64,000 nucleotides of DNA from Pseudomonas sp. CHM02 (GCF_000612585.1 NZ_JFCA01000017.1:1-64000), one strand, 5' to 3'. Positions 48,331 to 58,015 are shown, numbered from the stretch's first letter. The notes: generated by a model not told the origin, from the sequence alone. Program-made: numbers and translations.

Positions 48331-49560
48331 TCACCGCTTCGAAAGCTCCATAATCATCCGACTAAGCAGATAAACCCGCGGCACCACACTCTCCACCTCC
48401 GCGTACTCCTCCGGCGTATGAATATTCCCGCCAACAATCCCAAACCCATCCAACGTCGGCGTCCCTACCCCGGCTGACAAGCTGGCATCCGCCGCGCCAC
48501 CACTGCCCTCAATCGTCAACGTCTTGCCCAGTTCCCCATAAATCTCCTGGGCAATCGCCACCAACTTGTCCGACTCCGGCGTCTGTGGCATTGGTGGCAG
48601 CCCACGCTGCAGGCTGGTCTTCACTTCGGTCTCGGGGATCAGCTTGTTCGCCGATACGCGAGCGAGGTCTTTTTCGATGCGGTCAAATTCTTCTGGCAAG
48701 GCCGCACGTACGTCGGCCTTGGCGGTGGCCTGGTCGGGGATGACGTTGGTGCGGTCGCCGGCCTTGATCACGGTGAAGTTGATGGTGGTTTTCTTCTCTT
48801 CGTCGCCCAGTTTGCCCAGCTGCAGGATCTGGTGCGCCGCTTCCATGGCGGCGTTGCGGCCGAGTTCCGGGGCGACGCCGGCGTGGGCGGCCTTGCCTTT
48901 GACTTCGACCACGGCGGTGGCGCTGCCTTTGCGCCACACCACCAGGCCGTCGGCAGGGCGGCCGGGTTCGAGGTTGAGGGTGACGTCGTGGGCCTTGGCG
49001 GTTTTGCGGATCAGCTCGGAGGCGGCGTCGGAGCCGGTTTCTTCGCTGGCGTCGAGCAGGAAGGTGATCTGCGCGTAGTCCTTGAAGCCCTGGTCCTTGA
49101 GGACTTTGAGCGCATAGATGCCGGCGACGATGCCACCCTTGTCATCCATCACGCCGGGACCATAGGCGCGGCCGTCCTTGATATGAAACGGGCGCTCGGC
49201 AGCCGAGCCTTCCTTGAAGACCGTGTCCATGTGCGCCATCAGCAGGATCTTGGCTTTGCCGGTGCCCTTGAGGGTGGCAATTACATGACTGTTGTTGGCC
49301 GCTTTATCCGGCACCAACTCGATAGTGAAACCCAGCTGTTTCAGCTCATCAACGGCGATGTCGCGCACTTGAGTCAGGCCCGGCTCGTAGCCCGAACCCG
49401 AGTCGATGTTCACCAGGCGCTCAAGCAGTTTCAGGGCGTCGGCCTTGTACTGCTCGGATTGGGCCTGGATCTGTTTATGGGGTTCGGCGCTGTAGGCCGG
49501 CACGGCTACGGACAAGGCCAGGGTGGCGGCCAGGAGGGTACGGGAGAAGTTGAAGAGCAT
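48331..49560 (-). CDS. M20 family metallopeptidase, carboxypeptidase G2-like
   Basis: 409 residues from the ATG at 49560 (AAGGATC upstream). Signal peptide MLFNFSRTLLAATLALSVAVPAYSA, so periplasmic or secreted. All di-zinc features of glutamate carboxypeptidase (CPG2) are present: LMAHMDTVF (His, Asp), GPGVMDDKGG (bridging Asp), DASEETGS (catalytic and metal Glu), NLEPGRP and a C-terminal NIHTPEEY His. CPG2 of Pseudomonas RS-16 releases glutamate from folates; size and motif order fit that subgroup closely. Folate/glutamyl substrate is inferred from resemblance. Confidence 0.92.
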   Translation of the reverse strand: MLFNFSRTLLAATLALSVAVPAYSAEPHKQIQAQSEQYKADALKLLERLVNIDSGSGYEPGLTQVRDIAVDELKQLGFTIELVPDKAANNSHVIATLKGTGKAKILLMAHMDTVFKEGSAAERPFHIKDGRAYGPGVMDDKGGIVAGIYALKVLKDQGFKDYAQITFLLDASEETGSDAASELIRKTAKAHDVTLNLEPGRPADGLVVWRKGSATAVVEVKGKAAHAGVAPELGRNAAMEAAHQILQLGKLGDEEKKTTINFTVIKAGDRTNVIPDQATAKADVRAALPEEFDRIEKDLARVSANKLIPETEVKTSLQRGLPPMPQTPESDKLVAIAQEIYGELGKTLTIEGSGGAADASLSAGVGTPTLDGFGIVGGNIHTPEEYAEVESVVPRVYLLSRMIMELSKR

Positions 49561-49608
49561 GAACCGATCCTTGATTGTTGTTGGAGGGTGCCGCCACACC
49601 CTACCCCA

Positions 49609-50667
49609 CTAGACCGATCGCAACCAACTCCCCTGTACGGAACTGACGCGGTTTCGCCCGCTGCTCTTGGCCTCGTACAACGCCTGGTCAGCGTCATTCA
49701 GCCAACTGGTGGAATCGGCGTGGGTCGGCTGATACGGCGCCAGGCCGATGCTCAGGCTGACGCGCAGGGTCGGGTCCTGGGCGTAGGCCAGGGCGTTGAA
49801 GCGGTCGCGCAACGCGTCCATCACTTCGGTGGCACGGCTGAGGTCCATGTCCGGCAGGATCACGCAGAACTCGTCGCCACCGTAACGCCCGGCCAGGTCG
49901 GTGGCGCGCAGGTTCTGGCGCAGTACCTTGCTGAGTTGGCGCAGGACGATATCGCCGGTGACATGGCCGTAGGTGTCGTTGATAACCTTGAAGTGATCGA
50001 TATCGATCAACGCGATGGCAGCGCCTGCCGAACCGCGGCGGCAGCGTTGGAATTCGATCTCCAGATGATCTTTCCAGGCGCCGTGGTTGAGCAGGCCGGA
50101 CAAACTGTCCGTGCGGCTCAGGGCCAAGAGCTCGCGCTTGTGTCGCGCCAGGGTCACCGCCTGGCGGTAGCAGATCCAGCCCAGGGCCAGCGGATACAGC
50201 ATCAGGATCGGCAGGCAGGCGTAGAGCTGCGCCTGGGTGGTCACGGCGATGAAGGCCGGGGCAAACATCAACAATGCCGTGCCGATCCCCAGCGCCTGCG
50301 CCATCCATCCCGCCAGCATGAAACGGGGGCCGCCAATGGCCACGTTGTTCATGGTCATCATCGACAAGGTGGTCACACTGGGCAGTGGATTGAAGTGCAT
50401 GGCGCCGACCCAGAACCCACCGCAAAACGAGTCGAACAGCAAGTTGCGGCGTTCGCTTCGCAGTGCGTTGGCGGTGCGCAACGTCAGTTGAAACGCCAGG
50501 TGCGGCCAGACAAATGCGTTGATCAACATCCAGGCCCACACCCACCCGGCGGGATCCAGGGGATACATCCCGAACACCACGCAGACGAATCCGAGCGTCA
50601 GGCCGAGCATGCGGGACTTGTACAGCCGTGAAGCGAGCGGAAGTCCGTGTCCTTCTGCAGCTGACAT
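49609..50667 (-). CDS. MASE2-GGDEF diguanylate cyclase (AdrA-like)
   Basis: 352 residues. The N-terminal 170 residues hold about six membrane segments in MASE2 style (LTLGFVCVVFGMYPLDPAGWVWAWMLINAF, RNLLFDSFCGGFWVGAMHFNPLPS). The C-terminal GGDEF domain has an intact active site YGGDEFCVIL and a product-inhibition RxxD (RATD) five residues before it. DSLSGLLNHGAW is the usual domain start. Makes cyclic di-GMP from GTP. E. coli AdrA/DgcC with this layout controls cellulose production; exopolysaccharide genes lie 8 kb away. Confidence 0.93.
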   Translation of the reverse strand: MSAAEGHGLPLASRLYKSRMLGLTLGFVCVVFGMYPLDPAGWVWAWMLINAFVWPHLAFQLTLRTANALRSERRNLLFDSFCGGFWVGAMHFNPLPSVTTLSMMTMNNVAIGGPRFMLAGWMAQALGIGTALLMFAPAFIAVTTQAQLYACLPILMLYPLALGWICYRQAVTLARHKRELLALSRTDSLSGLLNHGAWKDHLEIEFQRCRRGSAGAAIALIDIDHFKVINDTYGHVTGDIVLRQLSKVLRQNLRATDLAGRYGGDEFCVILPDMDLSRATEVMDALRDRFNALAYAQDPTLRVSLSIGLAPYQPTHADSTSWLNDADQALYEAKSSGRNRVSSVQGSWLRSV

Positions 50668-50749
50668 GGCGGGATGAGATCCTGAGTGAATGCCAGGAGT
50701 CTATCAGGGGACCGGCAATTCGCCACTACCGCTCATAAGCTCAGCGCCC

Positions 50750-51382
50750 TCAGCGGGAAAAGCCCCGCGCCAGCATCACCGCCACGCCCAGCAACAGCAC
50801 CGCCGTGATGCGCTGCCACAGCACTCGGCGCCTGGGGTTTTCCAGCACATGCTTGATGCGCTGGCCGAAGTAGCCATACAGGCAGCCACTGGCGAATTGC
50901 AGTACCAGGAACGTCAGCCCGAGGATGGCGATGTCCATCGTCGAACTGTGCTCCCCGGCCCCGGCGAACTGGGGGAACACCGCACTGAACATGATGAGGG
51001 TCTTGGGGTTGGAAAAACCAGTCAGCAACCCTTTGCCAAACAGACTGCGCGCCCCCTCTGCCGCGCCGCCGCGGTCCAGCGACAGGCCGCTGCTGGTCCA
51101 CTGCTTGTAGGCCAGGTAAAGGATGTAGGCCACACCGACGATCTGGATGCCCTGGGTGATGGCAAGGTTGCCCTTGATCACTTCAGAAAAGCCCACTGCG
51201 AAAACCAGGATCGAAATCAGGTACGACACGCTGGCACCGATTTGCGCCGGGATCGAACTGCGCAAGCCGTCGCGCAGGCCCAGGCTCAACAGCAGCAGGG
51301 TCATGGGGCCGGGGCTGAAGGTCATGGTGGCGCAGAACAGCAGGAAGTAGAGAAATGAAGAGAGGGTCAATGTGCTTGTCAT
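50750..51382 (-). CDS. LysE family amino-acid exporter
   Basis: 210 residues from the ATG at 51382; the longer frame is antisense to the MocR gene. Six-segment LysE/RhtB transporter: FLLFCATMTFSPGPMTLLLLSLGLRDGLRSS at the N-terminus is the family signature, GFSNPKTLIMFSAVFPQF the second. Exports an amino acid or related small molecule. It is divergent from a MocR-type regulator, a common pairing in which the regulator controls the exporter. Confidence 0.92.
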   Translation of the reverse strand: MTSTLTLSSFLYFLLFCATMTFSPGPMTLLLLSLGLRDGLRSSIPAQIGASVSYLISILVFAVGFSEVIKGNLAITQGIQIVGVAYILYLAYKQWTSSGLSLDRGGAAEGARSLFGKGLLTGFSNPKTLIMFSAVFPQFAGAGEHSSTMDIAILGLTFLVLQFASGCLYGYFGQRIKHVLENPRRRVLWQRITAVLLLGVAVMLARGFSR

Positions 51383-51468
51383 GGCCTGGAACCTGGGAAA
51401 GAGAGCCGGCAGTCTAGGCAGTTGGCATTGCACAGGGCAGGTAAAGTGAGGCCTAATCCGCCCGAACT

Positions 51469-51492
51469 TCACCGGTAAAATCACCGGCAAAG
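51469..51492. promoter_or_regulatory. Direct repeats between LysE and MocR genes
   Basis: TCACCGGTAAAA and TCACCGGCAAAG follow each other directly, 14 bp before the MocR start codon; a related AGGTAAAG lies near 51439. MocR regulators bind direct repeats, so this is a plausible operator, tentatively autoregulatory given the position. Confidence 0.45.
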
Positions 51493-51505
51493 ACAAGGAA
51501 GCTGC

Positions 51506-52918
51506 ATGTTCGTTTCGGCCATAACCTTTGTAGAGGGCACCCCCAAGGTGCAGCAGATCGTGCAGGCGTTCAGCCAGGCTATCGAAAGTGGCGAATGGAC
51601 GCCCGGCAGCAAGCTGCCATCGGTGCGCGAACTGACCCAGACCCTGGGCGTGAGCAAGTTCACCCTCAACGAAGCCCTCGACCGCCTGCGCGGGCGCAAC
51701 CTGCTGACGTCCAGCCAAGGCCGGGGTTATTTCGTGGCAGTGGACAGCGTCCGCCCAGCCCTGGCGACGTGGGTGGAACTGCTGCCCCAAGACCTGCTCA
51801 GCGTATTGCGTCGTCCCCTTGCCACGGCCTACGGCGACCTGCGCCCCGGCGGCGGCCACTTGCCCGAGGCCTGGCTGGACAACGACGCGATTCGCCAAAC
51901 CCTGCGCAGCGTGGTCCGAGCGCCGTCACTGCGCATCGCCGGGCTGGGCACGCCGGCCGGTTTACTGCCGTTGCGCCAGGCCCTGCAACAGAAACTGCAT
52001 GGCGAAGGCTTGTCGGTGTCGCTGGAACAGATCATCACCACCCCCAACACCGTGCAAGGCCTGGACATGCTGATGCGCCTGCTGGCACGCCCCGGCGACA
52101 CCGTGCTGCTCGACGCCCCGTGCTATTTCAACTTCCATGCCAACCTGGCATTGCACGGGGTCAAGGGGGTGACGATCCAGCGCCGGCCCGATGGCTTTGA
52201 CTTCAACGCGCTCGAACAACTATTGGCGGAACATCGCCCCAGCCTGTACCTCACCACCAGCGTGCTGCAGAACCCCACCGGCCATTCCCTCAGCCCAAGC
52301 CAGGCGTTTCGCCTGCTGCAACTGACCCAGCAATACGCTTGCCATATCATCGAGGATGACCTCTACGGCGACCTGCACCCCAACCCACCGCCGCGCCTCG
52401 CCGCCCTCGCCGGCCTGGACCAGGTCACCTACCTGTCGGGCTTCTCCAAGATTCTCAGCGCGAACACCCGCGTCAGTTTCGTGGTCGCCGCTCCGCAATT
52501 GGCGGCCAACCTGACCAATATGAAGTTGATGAGCGGCGGCGTGACCTCGGAGCTGTTCGAACAGATCGTGTACCGCATGCTCAGCGAAGGCAGCTACGCC
52601 AAGCACCGCAAGCGGATGGTGCAGCGCTTGATGGAGGCCGGTGGACGGGTCGAGCAATGGCTCAAGCGTTGCGGCTGCGAACTGCCGATGGGCTATGAAG
52701 GTGGGATGTTTATCTGGGCGCACCTGCCGCCGGGCATCAACGGCGAACTGCTGGCCCAGGCGGCATTGAAAGAAGGCATGGTGTTGGCGCCGGGCGCGTT
52801 GTTCGGCTATGACCCGGCACACCGCGATTCGATGCGTTTCAATGTGGCCCACAGTGATGAGCCACAGGTACAACAGATGTTCGAAACGCTGTTGATCAAG
52901 GCTTCGCACGCCCCTTGA
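51506..52918 (+). CDS. MocR family regulator (GntR helix-turn-helix fused to aminotransferase fold)
   Basis: 470 residues. N-terminal GntR winged helix ([44 protein letters not shown], residues about 18-65), then a fold type I aminotransferase domain with PLP lysine in [17 protein letters not shown] and the Asn/Asp contacts in NPTGHSLS and [14 protein letters not shown]- or amino-acid-responsive regulator, divergent from the LysE exporter it probably controls. Its 3' end overlaps the convergent sigma-54 activator gene by 23 nt. Confidence 0.93.
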   Translation: MFVSAITFVEGTPKVQQIVQAFSQAIESGEWTPGSKLPSVRELTQTLGVSKFTLNEALDRLRGRNLLTSSQGRGYFVAVDSVRPALATWVELLPQDLLSVLRRPLATAYGDLRPGGGHLPEAWLDNDAIRQTLRSVVRAPSLRIAGLGTPAGLLPLRQALQQKLHGEGLSVSLEQIITTPNTVQGLDMLMRLLARPGDTVLLDAPCYFNFHANLALHGVKGVTIQRRPDGFDFNALEQLLAEHRPSLYLTTSVLQNPTGHSLSPSQAFRLLQLTQQYACHIIEDDLYGDLHPNPPPRLAALAGLDQVTYLSGFSKILSANTRVSFVVAAPQLAANLTNMKLMSGGVTSELFEQIVYRMLSEGSYAKHRKRMVQRLMEAGGRVEQWLKRCGCELPMGYEGGMFIWAHLPPGINGELLAQAALKEGMVLAPGALFGYDPAHRDSMRFNVAHSDEPQVQQMFETLLIKASHAP

Positions 52919-53975
52919 GCATGCCGTGATTGACCAGCAAGGTACGCATGGCGTTACGGGTGATCCCCAGCAGATCCGCCGTGCGCAGTTGGTTGAAACC
53001 ACAGAATGCAAAAGCCTCGCGCACGATCAAGTCTTCGATATCGTGCAGCAACGTATCGCCGGGCACGTCGAACAACCGCAACAACTGCTCGCGTATCACC
53101 TCCTGGGGAATGCGCGGTGCACTGCCGTTGGCGCTGGCGTGCAGTGCACTGAGCCCGGCGGAAAACTTGAGGTGGCTGGGCATGATCGGTTTGTCACCGG
53201 CCACCAGCAGCGCCAGGTGCACGACGTTTTCCAGCTCACGGATATTGCCCGGCCACGGGTAGTCCAGCAGCGCCTGGGTGGCGGACTCGGAGAGCATCGG
53301 TTCGGCGATTTTCAACTTGGCGCTGTACAGCCGGCGGAAGTGCTCCACCAGCGGCAGGATATCCAGCGGGCGTTCCCGCAAGGGCAGCACCTGCACCTGG
53401 GCGACGTTGATGCGATAGAACAGATCGAGACGGAAATTACCCGCCTCCACCGCCTGTTCCAGGTCGATGTTGGTGGCGGTCACCAGGCGGATATTGATCT
53501 TGATCGGTTTGCGCGAGCCCACGCGCACCACTTCCTGCTCCTGCAACACCCGCAGCAACTTCACCTGCAAAGGCAGCGGCAGGTCGCCGATTTCATCGAG
53601 GAACAACGTGCCGCCATCGGCTTCTTCAAACCAACCGATACGCCGCCCCGAAGCACCGGAAAAAGAGCCGGCTTCATGGCCGAAAAATTCACTCTCCGCC
53701 AGGTTCTCGCTGATCGCGCCACAGTTCACCGGCACAAACGCCCCGGTGCGACCGCTGGCACTGTGGATGTAACGCGCCACCAGCTCCTTGCCGGTACCGG
53801 TCTCGCCATTGATCAATACCGGCGCTTCGCTGGGACCGACGCGTTTCAAGTAATCGAGCAGTTGCAGCGAGCGCGGATCGGAAAATACCAGGGCCTTGGC
53901 GCGAATCGACAACGGGTCTTTTTCACCCTGGGGCAAGGTCAGGATCGGCGTGGGCTGCCCGTGGGGACGGTTCAT
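52896..53975 (-). CDS. Sigma-54-dependent activator without sensor domain
   Basis: 359 residues from the ATG at 53975. After a 35-residue lead it goes straight into the AAA+ domain: Walker A GETGTGKE, Walker [14 protein letters not shown], and the sigma-54 contact loop reads GSFSGA instead of GAFTGA. The C-terminal Fis-type helix-turn-helix is present ([24 protein letters not shown]). There is no receiver, GAF or PAS domain, as in PspF and SfnR; it must be controlled by expression or a partner protein. SfnR-like is the best comparison. Confidence 0.9.
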   Translation of the reverse strand: MNRPHGQPTPILTLPQGEKDPLSIRAKALVFSDPRSLQLLDYLKRVGPSEAPVLINGETGTGKELVARYIHSASGRTGAFVPVNCGAISENLAESEFFGHEAGSFSGASGRRIGWFEEADGGTLFLDEIGDLPLPLQVKLLRVLQEQEVVRVGSRKPIKINIRLVTATNIDLEQAVEAGNFRLDLFYRINVAQVQVLPLRERPLDILPLVEHFRRLYSAKLKIAEPMLSESATQALLDYPWPGNIRELENVVHLALLVAGDKPIMPSHLKFSAGLSALHASANGSAPRIPQEVIREQLLRLFDVPGDTLLHDIEDLIVREAFAFCGFNQLRTADLLGITRNAMRTLLVNHGMLKGRAKP

Positions 53976-54126
53976 GAACAATTTCCCGGCGGCGAGATAA
54001 ACAGAGTGAGGGTGACTTTACCCAGCCGCAGATATAACTAGAAATATTAAAAATTCATTAGTACATAACCGTTTATCGGAACTACTCCACAGCCAGACCC
54101 TGTCATTCCGGCATTTTTGCTTCGTC

Positions 54127-54152
54127 GTGTATCTCCCCATCGCCAGATACAC
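54127..54152. promoter_or_regulatory. Inverted repeat upstream of the response regulator
   Basis: GTGTATCT and AGATACAC, an exact 8-bp inverted repeat with a 10-bp spacer, lie about 80 bp before the response-regulator ATG in the 255-bp gap shared with the divergent sigma-54 activator gene. One helical-turn spacing suits a dimeric regulator, perhaps autoregulation. Confidence 0.5.
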
Positions 54153-54230
54153 TGCAATACAAAGGGCACAAGGCAAGGCTGCCGCCACTGGCTAGACTGC
54201 GCCCCAATGAGAATTTACGAGGAAGGCAGC

Positions 54231-54971
54231 ATGGATCATGTCGATCACATCCTGATCGTCGATGACGACCGGGAGATCCGCGAATTGGTGGGCAACTACC
54301 TGAAGAAAAACGGTATGCGCACCACTGTGGTTGCCGACGGTCGCCAGATGCGCAGCTTCCTCGACACCACGCCGGTGGACCTGATTGTGCTGGATATCAT
54401 GATGCCCGGCGACGACGGCTTGCAGCTGTGCCGCGAACTTCGAGTAGGCAAGCACAAGGCCACGCCGGTGCTGATGCTCACGGCGCGCAATGATGAAACC
54501 GACCGCATCATCGGCCTGGAAATGGGCGCCGACGATTACCTGGTCAAACCTTTCGCCGCCCGTGAACTGCTGGCACGTATCAACGCCGTGTTACGCCGCA
54601 CGCGGATGCTGCCGCCGAACCTGGTGGTCAGCGAGACCGGACGCCTGATCCGCTTCGGCCGCTGGCGCCTGGATACCACCGCCCGCCACCTGCTCGACGA
54701 AGACGGCACCCTGGTGGCCCTGAGCGGCGCCGAATACCGCCTGCTGCGAGTGTTCCTCGACCACCCCCAACGCGTGCTCAACCGCGACCAGTTGCTGAAC
54801 CTGACCCAAGGCCGCGACGCGGATCTGTTCGACCGCTCCATCGACCTGCTGGTGAGCCGCCTGCGCCAACGCCTGCTGGATGACGCCCGTGAACCGGCCT
54901 ACATCAAGACCGTACGCAGTGAGGGCTACGTGTTCTCCCTGCCGGTGGAAATCCTCGGGGCCGATCAATGA
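54231..54971 (+). CDS. OmpR family response regulator
   Basis: 246 residues from the ATG at 54231, after GAGGAAGG; upstream in-frame starts are not protein-like. Receiver domain: acidic pocket VDDDREI, phospho-acceptor Asp55 (IVLDIMMPGDDG), Thr in LMLTARNDE and Lys in LVKPF. C-terminal winged helix runs from about residue 145 (RFGRWRLDTTARHLLDEDG to RSEGYVFSLPVE). Overlaps its kinase gene by 4 nt. Signal unknown. Confidence 0.95.
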   Translation: MDHVDHILIVDDDREIRELVGNYLKKNGMRTTVVADGRQMRSFLDTTPVDLIVLDIMMPGDDGLQLCRELRVGKHKATPVLMLTARNDETDRIIGLEMGADDYLVKPFAARELLARINAVLRRTRMLPPNLVVSETGRLIRFGRWRLDTTARHLLDEDGTLVALSGAEYRLLRVFLDHPQRVLNRDQLLNLTQGRDADLFDRSIDLLVSRLRQRLLDDAREPAYIKTVRSEGYVFSLPVEILGADQ

Positions 54972-56272
54972 AGCTACGATTTGGCTGGCCACGCACCCTG
55001 GCGTCGCAGCTGTCGCTGATCTTCCTGATCAGCCTGGTGTGCGCCCATGGCTTGTCCTTCAGCGCGCAGTTCTACGAGCGCTATATCAGTGCGCGCACCG
55101 CCATGCTGGGCAACCTGGAAAACGATGTGTCCACCTCGATCGCCATTCTCGACCGTTTGCCCGCCACCGAGCGCGCCAGTTGGCTGCCGCGTCTCGACCG
55201 GCAGAATTACCGCTACCTGCTCGATGCCGGCGAAACCGGCGCGCCGATGAGCAGCGACGATGCCCCCATGGCCGCCACCTCGATCGCGGACGCACTGGGC
55301 GAACACTACGCGCTGACCTTTCGTGACATCCCCGGCATGCAGAAACACTTCCAGGCGCACCTGACCCTGGCCGATGGCAGCCCGATCACCATTGATGTAC
55401 GCCCCGCCGCCCTGCCCGTCGCCTATTGGCTGCCAGTGGTGCTGGTACTGCAACTGGCGCTGCTGCTCGGCTGCACCGGGTTCGCCGTGCGCCTGGCCAT
55501 CCGCCCGCTGACTCGCCTGGCTCGCGCTGTAGAGACCCTCGACCCGAATGCCCACCCCACGCCGCTGGACGAAAAGGGCCCGACCGAAGTCGCGCATGCC
55601 GCCGCCGCGTTCAATGAAATGCAAAAACGCATCGCCGAATACCTCAAGGAACGCATGCAGATCCTCGCGGCGATTTCCCATGACCTGCAAACCCCGATTA
55701 CCCGCATGAAGCTGCGTGCCGAATTCATGGAAGACTCCGCCGACCGCGACAAACTCTGGAACGACCTCGGCGAAATGGAGCACCTGGTGCGCGAAGGCGT
55801 GGCCTATGCGCGTAGCGTTCATGGCGCTACCGAAGCCAGCCACCGGATCAACCTCGACGCTTTCCTCGACAGCCTGGTGTTCGACTATCAGGACATGCAC
55901 AAACAGGTCAGCCTCAGTGGCAAAAGCGCGGTGGTGCTCGACACCCGCCCTCATGCCCTGCGCCGGGTGCTGGTGAACCTGGTGGACAACGCACTGAAGT
56001 TCGCAGGCAGTGCCGAGCTGGAAGTGGGCTCGACGGCGAACGGAGAATTGTCGATCAAGGTACTGGACCGTGGGCCCGGGATCGCCGAGGACGAACTGGT
56101 GCAGGTGATGCAACCGTTTTACCGCGTGGAGAGCTCACGCAATCGCGGCACCGGTGGCACCGGGCTGGGGTTGGCGATTGCGCAGCAACTGGCGGTGGCG
56201 ATAGGCGGCTCGTTGACCTTGAGCAATCGAGCGGAAGGTGGCTTGTGTGCCGAGATTCGCCTCGTGCTTTAA
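54968..56272 (+). CDS. Sensor histidine kinase
   Basis: 434 residues. Two membrane segments (SLIFLISLVCAHGLSFSA and YWLPVVLVLQLALLLGCTGFAV) frame a periplasmic sensor of about 120 residues with no recognised fold. HAMP follows (IRPLTRLARAVETL). Phospho-acceptor His238 in ISHDLQTPITRMK; N box NLVDNALKFAG, G boxes DRGPGIAED and GGTGLGLAIAQQL. Cognate to the preceding OmpR-type regulator. EnvZ-like overall layout. Confidence 0.94.
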   Translation: MKLRFGWPRTLASQLSLIFLISLVCAHGLSFSAQFYERYISARTAMLGNLENDVSTSIAILDRLPATERASWLPRLDRQNYRYLLDAGETGAPMSSDDAPMAATSIADALGEHYALTFRDIPGMQKHFQAHLTLADGSPITIDVRPAALPVAYWLPVVLVLQLALLLGCTGFAVRLAIRPLTRLARAVETLDPNAHPTPLDEKGPTEVAHAAAAFNEMQKRIAEYLKERMQILAAISHDLQTPITRMKLRAEFMEDSADRDKLWNDLGEMEHLVREGVAYARSVHGATEASHRINLDAFLDSLVFDYQDMHKQVSLSGKSAVVLDTRPHALRRVLVNLVDNALKFAGSAELEVGSTANGELSIKVLDRGPGIAEDELVQVMQPFYRVESSRNRGTGGTGLGLAIAQQLAVAIGGSLTLSNRAEGGLCAEIRLVL

Positions 56273-56458
56273 TTTGAAGCCGGGTTAACGGCTGCACTGC
56301 AGCCTCCCGTCTAACTGATAATATCTAACCGCCTGCTGCCGCTAACCCATTGACGTAAGATATTTATCGCACACTAAAAAACTGCACTAGCATATGTGCA
56401 ACATCGTACAAACTTCTCCATATCCCCCTCTCTGCCGCGCTCCGCTACCCCGAAACAA

Positions 56459-56482
56459 GTGGCAAATGTTAAAATTTGTCAC
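56459..56482. promoter_or_regulatory. AT-rich inverted repeat before the winged-helix regulator
   Basis: GTGGCAAAT and ATTTGTCAC (8 of 9 matching) surround six bases, about 86 bp before the ATG at 56568, in a 295-bp AT-rich gap after the kinase gene. Candidate operator. Nothing else stands out in the gap. Confidence 0.5.
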
Positions 56483-56567
56483 GTTTTGGCGGAATCAATT
56501 CGATTAGTATCTAAACGCTAGCCGCGATTGATCTGACGGCCTTGCATGCCGGAAAAGGGAGTAGGTG

Positions 56568-57296
56568 ATGCATTTTTCCAATGTCCTCGCTATTGCACGG
56601 ACTCAGTCTAAATCGGAGGATTTCAGAGAGCTTATAGTTCGCACTGTAGCGGATGATTTAAAAGTCGATACACGTTACTACGAGCAACTAATTGACACCC
56701 AGGAAAGTCACGGAAATTACCGCGCGATCATCATAGAAATCGATACGCCCTCGGCCAGCAATCTAACGCTGGACATAATAAGAAAAACCCGAGACAAAAA
56801 CCCAGGCTGCACCATATTTGTCGTTGTCACCTTTGCCTCTACCCTGAGCAAAACAAAATACTACCTGGCGGGTGCGGATTACTGCATCAAGGTGGTAGAG
56901 ACCTCCCCCGAAAAAAAGTTGAGTCTGTTTGACGCTTTTCTCCGCGAGGGCGCTCGACTGAATCGTTGTGGCCTGGTACTCGATCAGGACCGCATGTGCA
57001 TTTACGGTGATGGCAAAAAGCTAGAAATCTCCTTCGTCGAGATGAAAGTATTGGAAGCGCTTATCCAGCGTCGACTGCTCAGTCATAATGAAATCGCAGC
57101 TGTCATGGGGCTGAATACCAAGTACTACGACTCCAGAGCACTGGAAAAGTCTATTAGCCGCCTGCGCAGCAAAATCAAGGCACACTACGGTGAAAATATC
57201 ATTCAGAATATTCGAGGCTATGGCTACAAGCTAAGCCTGGGCCTTATTTGCGCCAGCCATTTTCAATCCGCCAAGGAGAGGTCGAATCGTGAATAG
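56568..57296 (+). CDS. Atypical OmpR/PhoB-type winged-helix regulator
   Basis: 242 residues from the ATG at 56568 (a GTG one codon before is also open). The C-terminal 95 residues are a PhoB-type winged helix (KLEISFVEMKVLEALIQRRLLSHNEIAAVMG to ISRLRSKIKAHYGENIIQNIRGYGYKL). The N-terminal 120 residues keep a receiver-like alpha/beta pattern (FSNVLAIARTQS, YRAIIIEIDTPSASN, CTIFVVVTFAST), but the acidic pocket is not evident, so phosphorylation is unlikely. AT-richer than neighbours. The stop overlaps the next gene by 8 nt. Confidence 0.82.
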   Translation: MHFSNVLAIARTQSKSEDFRELIVRTVADDLKVDTRYYEQLIDTQESHGNYRAIIIEIDTPSASNLTLDIIRKTRDKNPGCTIFVVVTFASTLSKTKYYLAGADYCIKVVETSPEKKLSLFDAFLREGARLNRCGLVLDQDRMCIYGDGKKLEISFVEMKVLEALIQRRLLSHNEIAAVMGLNTKYYDSRALEKSISRLRSKIKAHYGENIIQNIRGYGYKLSLGLICASHFQSAKERSNRE

Positions 57297-57984
57297 CGAC
57301 AAAATATGCCGTGACCAACTGATGGACTTCAATCTTGCCAGGCAAGCCATCGTTGATCGCAGTCATGCACTGTGGGGCAGCGAAATAAGCATCGTGTGCC
57401 CGCACAATCATGCACGGTCTGAAAGTGCCTACAACGAGGCCTTGCAACGTATAAGCGCACGGCATAAAGCGTCCAATCCAGCGTTGAGTCATAAGTTTCT
57501 ATGCATCGACCAAGCGGCCTTGATGAATGAAGATCTGCACAACAAGATTATTCAGACTGCCCGCGCTCTGGAAAAGCACAAACAACCGTTGACCCTCAGT
57601 ATCAATAACCCGTTGGACGCACTTCCCGGCCCGGTTGAACGCAGGGCAATGGTCTACCAGTTATATAAGTTGAAAGACCAATGCGGCCTATCGCTGGCTT
57701 ACAATAATTACAGGCTTGATACAAAACAGACCGACCTGCTGATTGACCTCGAGCTCTACGACTATATAAAAATGCCTTTTCCGGACTCCGCCCTTCGGCT
57801 GAGTCTGAATACCCGCTCCGATCTGTTCGACCGTCTCTACGACCGCATGCTAGAGCTGATCAGCGCGACGCGGGTGTGCTTCATTGCCGACACTGTCGAG
57901 TTCGCCGACAGTGCACTATTGGCTAAAAACCTGCCGTTCGAATACTTTCAGGGCGGTTATTACTCGCCTGCTGATTACCTATAA
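57289..57984 (+). CDS. Degenerate EAL-domain protein
   Basis: 231 residues. The outline of an EAL phosphodiesterase domain is visible: FNLARQAIVDRSHALWGSEI corresponds to the usual F..RQPI.D....GYEL start, CGLSLAYNNYRLDT to the ..LALDDFG segment, and CFIADTVEFADSALLAKNLPF with FQGGYYSPADYL to the AEGVE.....GC...QGYY.S.P end. The DDFG aspartates and the AEGVE glutamate are not kept (YNNY; ADTVE), so cyclic di-GMP hydrolysis is unlikely. A ligand-binding or protein-interaction role as in YdiV or CsrD relatives is inferred. Coupled by 8-nt overlap to the preceding regulator. Confidence 0.7.
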   Translation: MNSDKICRDQLMDFNLARQAIVDRSHALWGSEISIVCPHNHARSESAYNEALQRISARHKASNPALSHKFLCIDQAALMNEDLHNKIIQTARALEKHKQPLTLSINNPLDALPGPVERRAMVYQLYKLKDQCGLSLAYNNYRLDTKQTDLLIDLELYDYIKMPFPDSALRLSLNTRSDLFDRLYDRMLELISATRVCFIADTVEFADSALLAKNLPFEYFQGGYYSPADYL

Positions 57985-58015
57985 CACCTGTACCTTCCTA
58001 CTCTCGGTGGACACT

